Positions 1 to 9,037 of a DNA stretch of 64,000 nt are shown here, one piece after another. This DNA comes from an uncultured Lactobacillus sp. (GTDB lineage: Bacteria; Bacillota; Bacilli; Lactobacillales; Lactobacillaceae). Below the pieces are notes generated by a model. The model made no database searches. It was given only the letters and a program-made list of their open reading frames with translations, and was not told the origin of the DNA. Positions within the stretch are counted from its first letter, which is position 1. Each line of letters begins with the position of its first letter. The stretch is taken from contig CALNAJ010000042.1 in the NCBI GenBank assembly GCA_937874695.1, positions 1 through 64,000 on the forward strand, written 5' to 3'. Position numbers and translations under genes: made by a program.

Positions 1-113
1 CCGGACAGGAGTCACTTAGCTTTCTAAGCGCAGGAGTCTGGCTTGCGGAACTCGTTTCAGAGGCCGCATGTTTCCCAAATATCCTGGCGAGAGAAAATTT
101 AACAACCCAAACC
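1..113 (-). repeat. Dispersed repeat family C, truncated copy
   Basis: Read on the minus strand, this stretch shares a long block with the copies near 30.7-30.9 kb: an ATTTTCTCTCGCC segment, then GCGGCCTCTGAAACGAGT, then CCGCAAGCCAG and CCTGCGCTTA. The distal stem seen in other copies is reduced here to CTTAG-aaag-CTAAG. The copy reaches the window edge, so its full length is unknown. No open reading frame explains the conservation. Confidence 0.7.
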
Positions 114-404
114 AAATCAGCCACCAACGACCGCACCAGGCGGTAGCTTTTTAACTTATCTAGGTCTAAGCGGAAGAACTTGCTTCAAGCAATCCACCTC
201 AAACTGATGTATTTCTCAAACACACTAGCAACAGACCCACTGCTCCCAATCCAAAGTACCCCCCTCTCCAAAATTTCTAACAAAAAATATTTCCAAATTT
301 CCCTCAACAAACCTCCTCACCTCCAAAGAAACCGTTTCCCACGCCCTTTCCTCTCCCAATTGTGAGAAAACTCCTCATAATTTAAGAGAATTTGCCATCG
401 TAAA
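114..404. other. Intergenic stretch with no recognised gene
   Basis: An AT-rich, C-rich spacer between the family C repeat and the nucleotidase promoter. The only sizeable open frame (180-365, plus) has no ribosome binding site, low-complexity composition and no family resemblance, so I do not call it a gene. Confidence 0.5.
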
Positions 405-433
405 TTTACACTCGGTACAAACTAGCTTATAAT
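405..433 (+). promoter_or_regulatory. Promoter of the metallophosphatase gene
   Basis: TTTACA (405-410), a 17-base spacer and a perfect TATAAT (428-433), about 70 bases ahead of the start codon. A GGAGGG ribosome binding site sits at 491-496. Confidence 0.7.
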
Positions 434-505
434 TTCTTTAACACGTTATAGATTCGGCGGCTGTTCGCTAGTGATCTGTTAGACGTTATTGGAGGGTGAG
501 ATCTA

Positions 506-2080
506 ATGAAGCTGACAATTTTATCGACAAGCGATACCCACGGGTACGTCTTCCCCACGAACTACGTGAAGAAGGGCACCCAACTGGGCTTCGGACTGGC
601 CCGTGCGGCCACGGTCATTGCTCAAGAGCAAGCCGCCGCCAAGGAACAGGGCCCGGTCGTCACCGTTGAGAATGGGGATTTCCTTGAGGGGTCACCCCTC
701 GCCTATTACGTGGCTCGGGTAAATCCCGACCGCGATCCCCAACCCTTGATGAACATTTATAACCAAATCGATTACGACTGTGGGATTCTCGGTAATCACG
801 AGTTTAACTACGGCCAAAAATATCTACAAGCTGCCATTCGCGATGCTAAGCGGACTATTTTATGTGCCAACATTTTAGACAGCAATGGGGATCCCGAATA
901 CGGCCAACCTTACCGCATCATTGAAAAGGAAGGCATCAAGATCGGCGTGCTGGGGCTCACCACCCAAGCCGTCTACAAGTGGGAAAAGGCCACCAATATC
1001 AGCGGTCTGCAGTTTGAATCGGCCTACATCGCCGCTAAGAAATACGTGCCCATCATTCGCGAGCAGGCTGACATCGTCGTTGTGTGCTATCACGGTGGCT
1101 TTGAACGCGATTTGACTACCGGTAAGCCTAACGACATTCACGTCGGCGAAAACGAAGCCTATCACATCTTAGAGGCCATTCCCGGCATCGATGCCCTGGT
1201 CACCGGCCACCAACACCGGCAACTGGCAACGGATGTCTTTGATATTCCCACCACGCAACCCGGGTTCCGGGGCCAAGCCATCGGTAAGATCACACTGGAC
1301 CTCGACCGTGATGCCAATGGCAAGGTCATCGTCGTCAATCACGACTCCGAGCTGGTCTCGGCAGCCGAAGCGCCACTGGACAAAAAAGTTCTGAAGGCCG
1401 CTAATGGGTTGAACGATGAGGTCGGCCACTGGTTGGACCAACCGTTAGGCCATATCAAAGGTGACATGACCTTCACCGATCCTTTTGCAGCCCGCATCGA
1501 CGAGACACCCTACATCGAATTTATTCAAAAAGTTCAAATGGCCACGATGGGCGCAGACATTTCTGCAACGGCGTTATTTAACGATGAAGCCCGTGGATTT
1601 GAAAACCCCATCACCATGCGAAATATTATGACGAACTACGTCTACCCGAATGGCCTGTCCCTCTTGAACATTACCGGTGCGGACTTAAAGAACGCACTGG
1701 AAGTAACCGCCCGTTACTTTAGTTCTCAAGATGGCAAGATCATCGTTAACCCTGCGTTCATCCACCCGAAGCGCCGTCAATACAATTACGATATGTATGA
1801 GGGCGTCGACTACCGGATCAACGTGGCCAAACCGATGGGCCAACGAATCGAAAACCTCACCTATCACGGCCAGCCAATCGCCGATGACAAACATCTCCGC
1901 ATTGCGCTGAACCAATACCGTGCGGTCGGTGGCGGCCACTACCCGATGTACAGTGCCGACAAGATTCGTGCTGAAAGTCAGGGTGCCATGAGTGAAATCA
2001 TTGCGGATTACCTGCAAGAACACCCGACGATTGACGCTACTGCGAATAAAAACTTTACCGTGGTTTACGATCCTGAATAA
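506..2080 (+). CDS. Bifunctional metallophosphatase / 5'-nucleotidase family protein
   Basis: A 524-residue enzyme of the calcineurin-like 5'-nucleotidase / 2',3'-cyclic phosphodiesterase family, which hydrolyses nucleotides or related phosphoesters with two bound metals. Visible metal-site motifs are STSDTHG (7-13), ENGDF (55-59), GNHE (96-99), a YHGG block near 195 and TGHQHRQ near 235. The C-terminal half matches the substrate-binding nucleotidase domain. There is no signal peptide, sortase motif or membrane segment, so it should act in the cytoplasm, as proposed for YunD-like homologues. It has its own promoter and terminator and stands alone. The exact substrate cannot be read from the sequence. 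Confidence 0.88.
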   Translation: MKLTILSTSDTHGYVFPTNYVKKGTQLGFGLARAATVIAQEQAAAKEQGPVVTVENGDFLEGSPLAYYVARVNPDRDPQPLMNIYNQIDYDCGILGNHEFNYGQKYLQAAIRDAKRTILCANILDSNGDPEYGQPYRIIEKEGIKIGVLGLTTQAVYKWEKATNISGLQFESAYIAAKKYVPIIREQADIVVVCYHGGFERDLTTGKPNDIHVGENEAYHILEAIPGIDALVTGHQHRQLATDVFDIPTTQPGFRGQAIGKITLDLDRDANGKVIVVNHDSELVSAAEAPLDKKVLKAANGLNDEVGHWLDQPLGHIKGDMTFTDPFAARIDETPYIEFIQKVQMATMGADISATALFNDEARGFENPITMRNIMTNYVYPNGLSLLNITGADLKNALEVTARYFSSQDGKIIVNPAFIHPKRRQYNYDMYEGVDYRINVAKPMGQRIENLTYHGQPIADDKHLRIALNQYRAVGGGHYPMYSADKIRAESQGAMSEIIADYLQEHPTIDATANKNFTVVYDPE

Positions 2081-2098
2081 TTTCTGTGTTGCATAAAG

Positions 2099-2151
2099 AG
2101 CAGTTATCACTGTTATCTCCTTACCTGAGATGCTAGTGATAACTGCTTTTT
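2099..2151 (+). terminator. Rho-independent terminator of the nucleotidase gene
   Basis: A perfect 13-bp stem, AGCAGTTATCACT (2099-2111) with AGTGATAACTGCT (2135-2147), followed by a T run. Confidence 0.9.
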
Positions 2152-2172
2152 GGTTAAACTGATGTTGCCATT

Positions 2173-2354
2173 GCCTTCGGGATGGTGAAAATGGGCCGTG
2201 ACGCTGAGGGCGGATGCCTAAAGCCACAGAACGGTCTTTAGGCTTGCGGGTGAACCTCTGAGAACCGAGTTTCACCCGCACCAATTATCTAAGCGGCACA
2301 ACCCACCGCTAAGATAATTTCCACAATTGAGCCCATTTTCACCATCCCTACGGC
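2173..2354. repeat. Long palindromic element with three internal hairpins (family B)
   Basis: A perfect 18-bp outer stem, GGGATGGTGAAAATGGGC (2179-2196) with its reverse complement (2331-2348), extended by a GCC/GGC pair across a small loop. It encloses three hairpins: 2216-2223 with 2236-2243 (8 bp), 2245-2254 with 2271-2280 (10 bp) and 2283-2296 with 2306-2319 (14 bp, one mismatch). The fold is a four-way junction. It lies between convergent genes, has no T run of its own and encodes nothing obvious. Its right end recurs at 8874-8922, so it is a dispersed element rather than part of a terminator. Confidence 0.85.
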
Positions 2355-2454
2355 TTTACATCAACTTAACCCGTTAGCACTGTCACACCTCACCTCTTGT
2401 CCGCATACTTCTTCCACCATCATCGATCTTCAACAAATCTAAGAAACGCGTATC

Positions 2455-2499
2455 AAAAAAGGTAGCCACCCCATATCACTACCGGTTTGGCTACCTTCA
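2455..2499 (-). terminator. Terminator of the RNase Y gene
   Basis: On the minus strand AAGGTAGCCA pairs with TGGCTACCTT and is followed by a run of T. Confidence 0.85.
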
Positions 2500-2514
2500 G
2501 GTCATCCGCAACGC

Positions 2515-4119
2515 CTAAGCGTTAGCGGCTTTTTTCTTTTTGTGTTTCTTCTTTTTCTTTTCATCGCCAACGTATTCGACCGCCGTGGACGTCCGAATCG
2601 TGGTGACCTTGATCTTGCCGGGATACGTCAGCTTGGCTTCAACCTGCTTGGCCACTTCTTGGGTCAGCTTGGCTGAGGCACTGTCGTCCAGTTCTTGTGG
2701 CTTGACGATGATCCGTAGTTCCCGACCAGCTTGAATGGCATAGCTTTCTGAGACGCCAGACTGCTCGTTGGCAATCTGTTCCAGCGCGCGTAGTCGGTTG
2801 ATGTAATCTTCAACTGACTCGCTCCGAGCGCCAGGCCGCGCACCAGAAATGGCATCGGCCGCAGCCACTAGGTCAGACAATGGTGACGTCTTTTCAACGT
2901 CGCCATGGTGGGCCGCAATCGCATTGATCACGACGTCCTCTTCGCCATACTTCTGAGCGAATTCCGTTCCGATTTCCACGTGGGTGCCTTCGACTTCGTG
3001 ATCGATGGCCTTCCCCAAGTCATGGAGTAAACCAGCACGACGCGCTAAACGGGTATTGTAGCCCAAGCGTGCGGCCATAGCCCCAGTCAACTGTGCCACT
3101 TCAATCGAGTGAAGTAACACGTTTTGCCCGTAACTTGTCCGGTACTTGAGACGGCCGATCAGCTTCATCAGATCAGGATGCATCCAGCCCACGTGAAGCA
3201 GGCTCACGGTCTGCTCCCCGGTCTCCCACAAGCTGTGGTTGACGTCACGCTGGGCATTTTCAACTTGCGTTTCGATCTGTGTCGCAGAGATCCGGCGGCT
3301 AGCGACCAAGTTGGTCAGAGCCACCCGTGCGACTTCACGCCGAATCGGATCGTGCGTGCTGATAAATAACGTGGTGTTATCGTCCGGCACGAAAATCAAA
3401 TCAGTCCCGGTCAACGTCTCGAGAAGGCGAATGTGCTGGCCCTCGCGACCGATGATCTTACTGCGAATCTCACCATTAGGGACGGTGACGGTGTGTTCCA
3501 AATGTTCCTTCGGCAAATCTTGGGGACCACTTTCGGTGGCAGAAAGCACCACGTCCTTGGCCCAACGTTCGGCGCTTGCCACGGCATTGTCGTTCAACGC
3601 CTTGATCTCAACGTCGCGGTCACGCTTTAATGCCAACTCGGTGTTTTGAACCACCGTGTCCTGCGCGGCCTTCGCGTCCATCCCCGCCTGTTCAGCCAGC
3701 GTTTCCTCACGTTTTTCACGCAATTCCCCTGCCTGGTCGCGACGCAAATGAATCGCTTGTCGTTGATCCCGGTTAGCCTGGCTGCGCTCATCCAGCATAG
3801 CCGTCTGGTCGTCTAAGCGGACGGCCATCTGTCCCATGAGCTGTTCGCGCTGCTGGCGCCGTTGTTCTCTTACCTGAATGTCACTCTGTTGTTCGGTCAA
3901 TTCATCTTTTACGGATTGTTGATAGGCCAAGGTATCACGCCGGCTCTTTTGGTTAAGCTGGTCCACCTTTGCTTTGGTCTGCTCGGTCGCCTGGGCAATA
4001 ATCTCGCGGGCTTTTGCTTGCACCGCCATTAATTCTGCGCGGTGTTGTCGCCGTCTGATGAGGTAGCCGAGCACCAGCCCGATCAACAACAGACCGATAA
4101 TTAGTCCTGTTATTAACAA
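2515..4119 (-). CDS. rny: Ribonuclease Y
   Basis: Membrane-anchored endoribonuclease that starts mRNA decay. In order it shows an N-terminal membrane helix, a long charged coiled coil, a KH domain (GEIRSKIIGREGQHIR) and an HD domain (HSIEVAQ, then LLHDLGKAIDHEVEG). I prefer the TTG start at 4119: AAGGAG lies nine bases ahead, and the resulting 534 residues begin directly with the membrane helix, as in Bacillus subtilis. An ATG at 4173 would add 18 residues but has no good ribosome binding site. The C-terminus carries a lysine-rich tail (EKKKKKHKKKK), absent from the Bacillus protein. It has its own terminator. It could be a second Rny paralogue in this genome, which the window cannot show. 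Confidence 0.92.
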   Translation of the reverse strand: MLITGLIIGLLLIGLVLGYLIRRRQHRAELMAVQAKAREIIAQATEQTKAKVDQLNQKSRRDTLAYQQSVKDELTEQQSDIQVREQRRQQREQLMGQMAVRLDDQTAMLDERSQANRDQRQAIHLRRDQAGELREKREETLAEQAGMDAKAAQDTVVQNTELALKRDRDVEIKALNDNAVASAERWAKDVVLSATESGPQDLPKEHLEHTVTVPNGEIRSKIIGREGQHIRLLETLTGTDLIFVPDDNTTLFISTHDPIRREVARVALTNLVASRRISATQIETQVENAQRDVNHSLWETGEQTVSLLHVGWMHPDLMKLIGRLKYRTSYGQNVLLHSIEVAQLTGAMAARLGYNTRLARRAGLLHDLGKAIDHEVEGTHVEIGTEFAQKYGEEDVVINAIAAHHGDVEKTSPLSDLVAAADAISGARPGARSESVEDYINRLRALEQIANEQSGVSESYAIQAGRELRIIVKPQELDDSASAKLTQEVAKQVEAKLTYPGKIKVTTIRTSTAVEYVGDEKKKKKHKKKKAANA

Positions 4120-4217
4120 TATGCTGTGCTCCTTAGTTTTCAGTCCCGAAAGGCTCTCGGGTGGGTTGGTCACTTATCTCGTTAATTATACGCTATTTGC
4201 GGCCACAACCCAACCGT

Positions 4218-4910
4218 TCACGTGCGCGGTTTTTCCATTGCCATCGGCACAAACAGCCAGCACAGTAGGGCCAGCTTGAACCCACTGGCTACCCATAAAA
4301 CATCAAGCGCTGCTAAATTTGCGAGGCCCACGCCCAACGCACACCCAAACAGGAAGGTCAGCAGGACGAGAATGAACCGGAAAAACCGTTTGCGGGCAGC
4401 CCGATCACCATCGATCAATGCTTGGTAGGCACTCGTCGCCATGTTTTTCGTATTCCCAGTCATAATGCCATTGTTAATGGCGATCCCGCCAACCTGCCGA
4501 AAGGTCGTCAACTCAAAGCCAGCCATGATTCCCAGAGAAAATAGCAGCCATTGTTCGGGCAGACTACGCTGTAACCCGGCTAGCGCAGCGTAAGCCACCA
4601 CGTCGATCAGCATCAGCCACCGCATTTGCCGGCGGTGATCATGCTCACTCACGTGTTCGCTCAGACCCTGTGCTACGAAACAACCCAGGAAGTAGCCGAC
4701 CCACACGAATCCGTTGACCCACGCGGCCTGCCAACCAGTCGTGACCAGCTTGACCACTCCCACAATCAGGTTTCCCGTCTGAGCACTGACCAGGACCTCG
4801 CCATGCTTGAGAAAGGTGTCGGCATCGATGGCCCCCATCAAAAGGGTCGCGCCCAGACCCAGTATCGTATCGGTCACCGGGCGAAATTGCCGCGTCGTCT
4901 CCATTTCCAT
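4218..4910 (-). CDS. DUF1275 (YoaK-like) membrane protein
   Basis: A 230-residue polytopic protein with about six hydrophobic segments. It carries the hallmark of the DUF1275/YoaK family near its N-terminus: an acidic DADTF segment, then VSAQTGNLI. A second conserved patch, NNGIMTGNTKNMATS, lies mid-protein. The family is widespread and its transport or stress role is not settled, so no substrate is proposed. AAAGGTAGG precedes the ATG. The gene is single, oriented like RNase Y but separated from it by about 100 bases. Confidence 0.8.
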   Translation of the reverse strand: MEMETTRQFRPVTDTILGLGATLLMGAIDADTFLKHGEVLVSAQTGNLIVGVVKLVTTGWQAAWVNGFVWVGYFLGCFVAQGLSEHVSEHDHRRQMRWLMLIDVVAYAALAGLQRSLPEQWLLFSLGIMAGFELTTFRQVGGIAINNGIMTGNTKNMATSAYQALIDGDRAARKRFFRFILVLLTFLFGCALGVGLANLAALDVLWVASGFKLALLCWLFVPMAMEKPRT

Positions 4911-4942
4911 GTGAATCGCCTACCTTTCCTGGTCAAAGTTGT

Positions 4943-4974
4943 TGCTTGCGACTGCCAGAGATTCCGCCTGCTAG
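4943..4974 (+). repeat. Fragment of dispersed repeat family A
   Basis: About 32 bases (CTTGCGACTGCCAGAGATTC and onward) match the left end of the family A copy at 26055-26086 with only a handful of differences. Nothing else of the element remains here, so it looks like a decayed copy. Confidence 0.5.
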
Positions 4975-5063
4975 CATAGTCTTTACCCATGAAATCTAGC
5001 TGAACATTTCCGCCATATACCCTTTAAAACCTACCAATCCTTATATTCTTTCACTGAATCCAA

Positions 5064-6008
5064 TTACTTAATATATTCCTCCAAAAATGCCTTAACCTTG
5101 CGTTCATACACAGCCGGGCTGTGAGACAGTGCCGCTGCGTGCTTGGCGCCTGGCACAATCAGTAATTGCTTAGGTCCGTTATCGGCGTGGTAAACCTGAT
5201 AGACCATTCGCGTTGGCACGAAGGTATCCGCTCCACCGTGAATGAACAGCATTGGTTTATGATTCTTCTTAACCGCGGCAACGGCATTGGCATCTTTGAA
5301 ATGGAAACCGGCCTTAACCCGCGCCACCGTGCTGGTTAACGGCACCAACGGCCAATAAGGAATGTTGTACATCTGCTTGGCCTGATAGGTGATTTCTGAC
5401 TGGGCATCGGTATACCCGCAATCTTCAATGTAGGCCTTCAGCTGACTCGGTGTCTTCAAGCCACTGGTCATCATGGTCGTGGCGCCCCCCATGGAGACCC
5501 CGAACAGGACGACCTGCGATTGCTTCCCCTGCTTGGCGATGACCTGGTTGACCCATTTCAGATAATCCTTACTCTCATAGTAGCCATAACTGATGACTTT
5601 TCCCTGGCTCTGACCCTGGCCGCGCGTATCCGGAATCAGCGTGTTGTAGCCCAGCTGATGGAACATAGCGACATAGCCGCCCATGGCTTCCTTGTTGGAA
5701 CCGAAGCCGTGAACCAGCACGACCGTCTTCTTGGTAGCCTTGGCCGCTGGAATATAGTCAGCGACTAATTTCAAATTGGCCCCGGCTGCCTTTTCCGTCC
5801 ATCGTTGCTTCTTCACATTCTGATACCACTTTTTCTGACTGTACATCGGGTCATTCTTCTTCAGCGTTGTCTCAGTCGCGACAAAGTCCTTCTTGCCGCT
5901 AGCCACCGTCATGTTGTAGAAGTACAGACTCGCACCCAGCAAGCCCCCCGCAATCAGTACGACGATGACGCCGAGACTGATCAGTCCCCATTTTTTCCGT
6001 TTACTCAC
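5064..6008 (-). CDS. Membrane-anchored alpha/beta hydrolase
   Basis: An alpha/beta-hydrolase fold enzyme tethered by an N-terminal helix (LISLGVIVVLIAGG), placing the catalytic domain outside the cell. Visible are the oxyanion motif VHGFGSNKEAM, the nucleophile elbow GVSMGGA, an acid in HGGADTF and a terminal GAKHAAAL histidine. The family includes BAAT/YqkD-like esterases and peptidases. I choose the GTG at 6008, which has GGGAGG eight bases ahead; the longer ATG frame (6041) lacks a site and adds residues unlike an N-terminus. Substrate unknown. The gene is single and divergent from the peptidase at 6212. Confidence 0.82.
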   Translation of the reverse strand: MSKRKKWGLISLGVIVVLIAGGLLGASLYFYNMTVASGKKDFVATETTLKKNDPMYSQKKWYQNVKKQRWTEKAAGANLKLVADYIPAAKATKKTVVLVHGFGSNKEAMGGYVAMFHQLGYNTLIPDTRGQGQSQGKVISYGYYESKDYLKWVNQVIAKQGKQSQVVLFGVSMGGATTMMTSGLKTPSQLKAYIEDCGYTDAQSEITYQAKQMYNIPYWPLVPLTSTVARVKAGFHFKDANAVAAVKKNHKPMLFIHGGADTFVPTRMVYQVYHADNGPKQLLIVPGAKHAAALSHSPAVYERKVKAFLEEYIK

Positions 6009-6211
6009 AATTGTTGCCTCCCAATTCTCCGCGCCCGCCACGATGGGCCAGCACGCAATTTCTCTCTTCCGTTAGTATACGGAGTTCTTCCGGCCAGCGC
6101 AATCAATACGAAGTTTGCTATAATAGGCACAACATGCGCCGTTTACATGCGACTTCACCGTGTGATATCACCTTAATTTCAAGCTAAAACATTGCCTAGG
6201 AGGACCTGCTT

Positions 6212-8020
6212 ATGAAATATTCTTTGAATTGGGATCTCGATTCACTCTTTAGTGGCGGCATCAACTCCGCCCAATTGAAAACGAAATTGGCACAGACTAA
6301 GACTGCCATTGCGGCCCTCGGCGATCTCCTGGACCGCTGGGATGCGGCCAGTGACGCCCCACAGTATCAGCAATTTTTGAAACTGATCACCCAGCTTCAG
6401 GCCATCAATAACGCCATCGGCCAGGCAGGTATCTTCATCACTGCCGTGGGTTCCGCCGACGTCAATAATCCCGACGTGGCCCCAATGGAAGCCCAACTGC
6501 GAGACCTCGGCACGCAAGCCGACAACGTGAGTGGGAAACTCAAAAAAGTTCTGGTCCAAGTTCCCGACACAAACTTTGCCGAGATGCTGGCCCAACCCGA
6601 CCTTAAATCAATCGCCTTCAACTTGAAGGAAATGCGCGAGGATGGGAAGGAACTGCTGGACGACAAGACTGAGGCCCTCATCAGCCGGCTCAACCTCGAT
6701 GGTAAGGCCGCCTGGAGCTCGCACTACGACTCTCTGGTTGCCACGGTCACCGTGCCCTTCCACGATGCGGACGGTAACCCCGTCACGCTATCTGCTGGGC
6801 AAACCGACAACAACCTGCTAGGGAACGCCGATCCGCAGTACCGGGCCGACCTCTTACCCGCGTGGGAACAGGCCTGGACGGACAAGGAACAACTCTTTGC
6901 CGACACGTTGAACCATTTGGCCGGCTTCCGGTTGACCGAATACGCTGCTCATGGCACCACTGATTTTCTGCGTGAGCCTTTAAAGGACAATCGGTTAAGC
7001 GCCGAAACTCTGAACACTATTTGGCAAGTCGTCGACGACAATAAGCAATTTCTCCTCGACTACCTCGACCGCAAGGCGGCGTTACTAGGTAAGAAGCACG
7101 CCGGCTGGCAGGACGTGGAAGCACCGATCAACTTGCCGGGTAGCCAACTCCACCACTTCACCTATGACGAAGCGGCAGCCTTTATTATCAAACACTACGG
7201 TGAGTTCTCCCCGAAGATGGCAGCACTCGCGCAACACGCCTTTGAAAATCGCTGGATCGAAGCCGAGGACCGTGCTGGCAAAGCGCCCGGTGGCTGGATG
7301 GAAAGTGCCCCAGAGACCAATGAATCGCGGATCTTCATGACCTTCACCGGCTCACCAAACGACGTCTCCACCCTGGCACATGAGTTGGGTCACGCCTTTC
7401 ACTCGAGTGTCATGGAAGACTTACCTCAGTTGCGGCAAGACTACGCCATGAACGTGGCGGAAACGGCCTCGACCTTTGGTGAATTGATCGTGGCGGACGC
7501 CAACGTGAAGGCCGCTAAGACCGACGCGGAAAAGATTACGCTGATCAACGCCAAGATGGATAATCCACTAGCCATGTTCCTAAACATCCGCGCACGGTTC
7601 CTCTTTGAAACGCATTTCTACCAACTCCGGCAGAAGAAGCTGGTCACCCCAGCCGAACTCAATGAGCTGATGTTAAATGCCCAGAAGGAAGCCTTCGGTC
7701 ACGACCTGTCGACCTACTCGCCACACCTGTGGGCCAGTAAGCTACATTTCTATATCGACGAACCGGCCTTCTACAACTTCCCTTACGTCTTCGGCTACCT
7801 GTTCAGTCTGGGCATCTACGCCAAGGCTCAACAGGAAGGTAACTTCGAGGATAGCTACATCGCCTTACTTCGGGACACAGCGAACATGTCCACCGAAGAG
7901 TTGGCGCAGAAGCACCTCGGGGTCGACCTGACCAAGCCAGACTTCTGGTTAGCCGGTGTTAAATTGATCAAGCAAGATGTCGCAGAATTTATGCGGCTAA
8001 CCGATTCACTGGTGAAATAG
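6212..8020 (+). CDS. pepF: M3 family oligoendopeptidase F
   Basis: A 602-residue cytoplasmic zinc metallopeptidase that cuts imported oligopeptides of moderate length, part of the nutritional proteolysis of lactic acid bacteria alongside the Opp importer. The zinc motif TLAHELGHAFHSS begins near residue 387, and the third ligand region lies about 25 residues on (NVAETASTFGE). Length and the N-terminal helical region fit PepF. AGGAGG stands at a normal distance from the ATG, and a TATAAT lies about 90 bases upstream. It is monocistronic or followed weakly by the XRE gene, which has its own -10. Confidence 0.93.
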   Translation: MKYSLNWDLDSLFSGGINSAQLKTKLAQTKTAIAALGDLLDRWDAASDAPQYQQFLKLITQLQAINNAIGQAGIFITAVGSADVNNPDVAPMEAQLRDLGTQADNVSGKLKKVLVQVPDTNFAEMLAQPDLKSIAFNLKEMREDGKELLDDKTEALISRLNLDGKAAWSSHYDSLVATVTVPFHDADGNPVTLSAGQTDNNLLGNADPQYRADLLPAWEQAWTDKEQLFADTLNHLAGFRLTEYAAHGTTDFLREPLKDNRLSAETLNTIWQVVDDNKQFLLDYLDRKAALLGKKHAGWQDVEAPINLPGSQLHHFTYDEAAAFIIKHYGEFSPKMAALAQHAFENRWIEAEDRAGKAPGGWMESAPETNESRIFMTFTGSPNDVSTLAHELGHAFHSSVMEDLPQLRQDYAMNVAETASTFGELIVADANVKAAKTDAEKITLINAKMDNPLAMFLNIRARFLFETHFYQLRQKKLVTPAELNELMLNAQKEAFGHDLSTYSPHLWASKLHFYIDEPAFYNFPYVFGYLFSLGIYAKAQQEGNFEDSYIALLRDTANMSTEELAQKHLGVDLTKPDFWLAGVKLIKQDVAEFMRLTDSLVK

Positions 8021-8093
8021 TCAACTTTCGGTTAAAAGCAACGCTAAGTGGTATAATAAGCGTAAAGACTATCGAAAGAAACGGGTGAGTTGA

Positions 8094-8519
8094 ATGTTTT
8101 CTGAACGACTTCGGGCTTTACGGCGCGGTCAACACATTACATTGGAACAACTGGCAACGGGCTTAAACGAACAACAGTCCGTGGGGCCGGATGACCATTC
8201 TAAAAACACGGCTTCACAAATTGGTAACTGGGAACGGGGTATCCGGACCCCTTCATTTATCGAGGTCCGTAAGCTCGCGGAATACTTCGACGTCACCATG
8301 GACTACCTCACCGGGAAGGCCGAACGCGACGAGTACGACCTCGGACGGTTATTTCTCTCCGGTAAGCAACTCAGCTTCAACCGAGAACTGTTGAGCGGCC
8401 GCGATCGTTATGAAATCTACCAACTGATCGATGGCTACCTGCACGGCCGGGAAAACCGGGTTACACCACAGGATACCAACCAGCAAGAAGAATTGGATCT
8501 GCATTTAGACGACCATTAA
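8094..8519 (+). CDS. XRE-family transcriptional regulator
   Basis: A 141-residue protein with an N-terminal helix-turn-helix of the Cro/C1 type (residues 1-70: LRALRRGQHITLEQLA, ASQIGNWERGIRTPSF, VRKLAEYFDVTMDYLTG). The C-terminal half is acidic and of unknown function. An extended -10 (TGG-TATAAT, 8049-8057) precedes it and a strong terminator follows, so it is its own unit. No partner gene reveals its target. Confidence 0.85.
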   Translation: MFSERLRALRRGQHITLEQLATGLNEQQSVGPDDHSKNTASQIGNWERGIRTPSFIEVRKLAEYFDVTMDYLTGKAERDEYDLGRLFLSGKQLSFNRELLSGRDRYEIYQLIDGYLHGRENRVTPQDTNQQEELDLHLDDH

Positions 8520-8527
8520 ATACGATG

Positions 8528-8558
8528 AGTCGGCCGGTTCTCGCCGGTCGACTTTTTA
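8528..8558 (+). terminator. Terminator of the XRE gene
   Basis: AGTCGGCCGG and CCGGTCGACT form a stem with one bulge-like mismatch, followed by five T. Confidence 0.85.
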
Positions 8559-8832
8559 TTGGTTCTGGGGGCTAAACCTGTGTTCATGCGCCTTACCCCA
8601 CCTGTGGCTGCCAGAATTCCACCTGCTGTGGGGTCGCTTCCAGCCAAGAACCAGGCTTCCAGCTCGACTTGAAGCTGCGCCCAAACCGCGCATCTCCAAG
8701 CTCGTCCCGTGCCGTAAGACCGGGGAGAACCTACCACCCGCTCTAACGCCACCGACACAGCTGGCTCCATCCTGGCCTCCTTCGGCTATGGCCTACCGTC
8801 AGTCAACTCTAGTGGTGCTCCCCAGAACCAAT
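8558..8832. repeat. Dispersed repeat family A, copy 1, with perfect terminal inverted repeats
   Basis: The unit is bounded by a perfect 13-bp inverted repeat: ATTGGTTCTGGGG (8558-8570) and CCCCAGAACCAAT (8820-8832). The core (8600-8785) aligns over its full length with 26049-26253. An internal stem GTGCCGT (8709-8715) / ACGCCAC (8746-8752), with one mismatch, encloses CGGG/CCCG. The other copy has different bases that still pair. No transposase. It is either a miniature mobile element or a structured RNA. A frame on the minus strand (8516-8770) is not preserved in copy 2. Confidence 0.75.
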
Positions 8833-8873
8833 AAGAGGTCGTCCTTAACTTCACCTTAAAGCGGGTGTCCAGT

Positions 8874-8922
8874 CACTAAGATAATTCCCACGGCTGGGCC
8901 TATTTTCACCACCCTCTCGGCT
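8874..8922 (+). repeat. Right-end fragment of palindromic family B
   Basis: About 49 bases align with 2308-2355: CTAAGATAATT, then the CCTATTTTCACCA block, then CGGCT. The remaining part of the palindrome is missing or decayed. It sits right after family A copy 1, making a composite repeat island between 8558 and 8922. Confidence 0.65.
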
Positions 8923-9037
8923 AACACTGGTTTAGCCCCTCAAACCAATCAAGCTTCCTTTTCATAAATAATCATGTTTCATTTTAAATTTGCTAATTAA
9001 TGAAATTCCAAATTCACTTTCGAAAGGACCCTCTCCC

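Noticed and set aside
180..365. Open frame of 61 codons on the plus strand
   Set aside because: No ribosome binding site, starts without a usual start codon context, low-complexity sequence next to a repeat.
1685..2284. 199-codon minus-strand frame
   Set aside because: Antisense to the clearly coding nucleotidase gene and running into the family B palindrome.
8516..8770. 84-codon minus-strand frame across family A copy 1, with GGAGG and an ATG
   Set aside because: The same positions in family A copy 2 carry a stop after about 18 codons. Conservation follows stems and loops, not codons.
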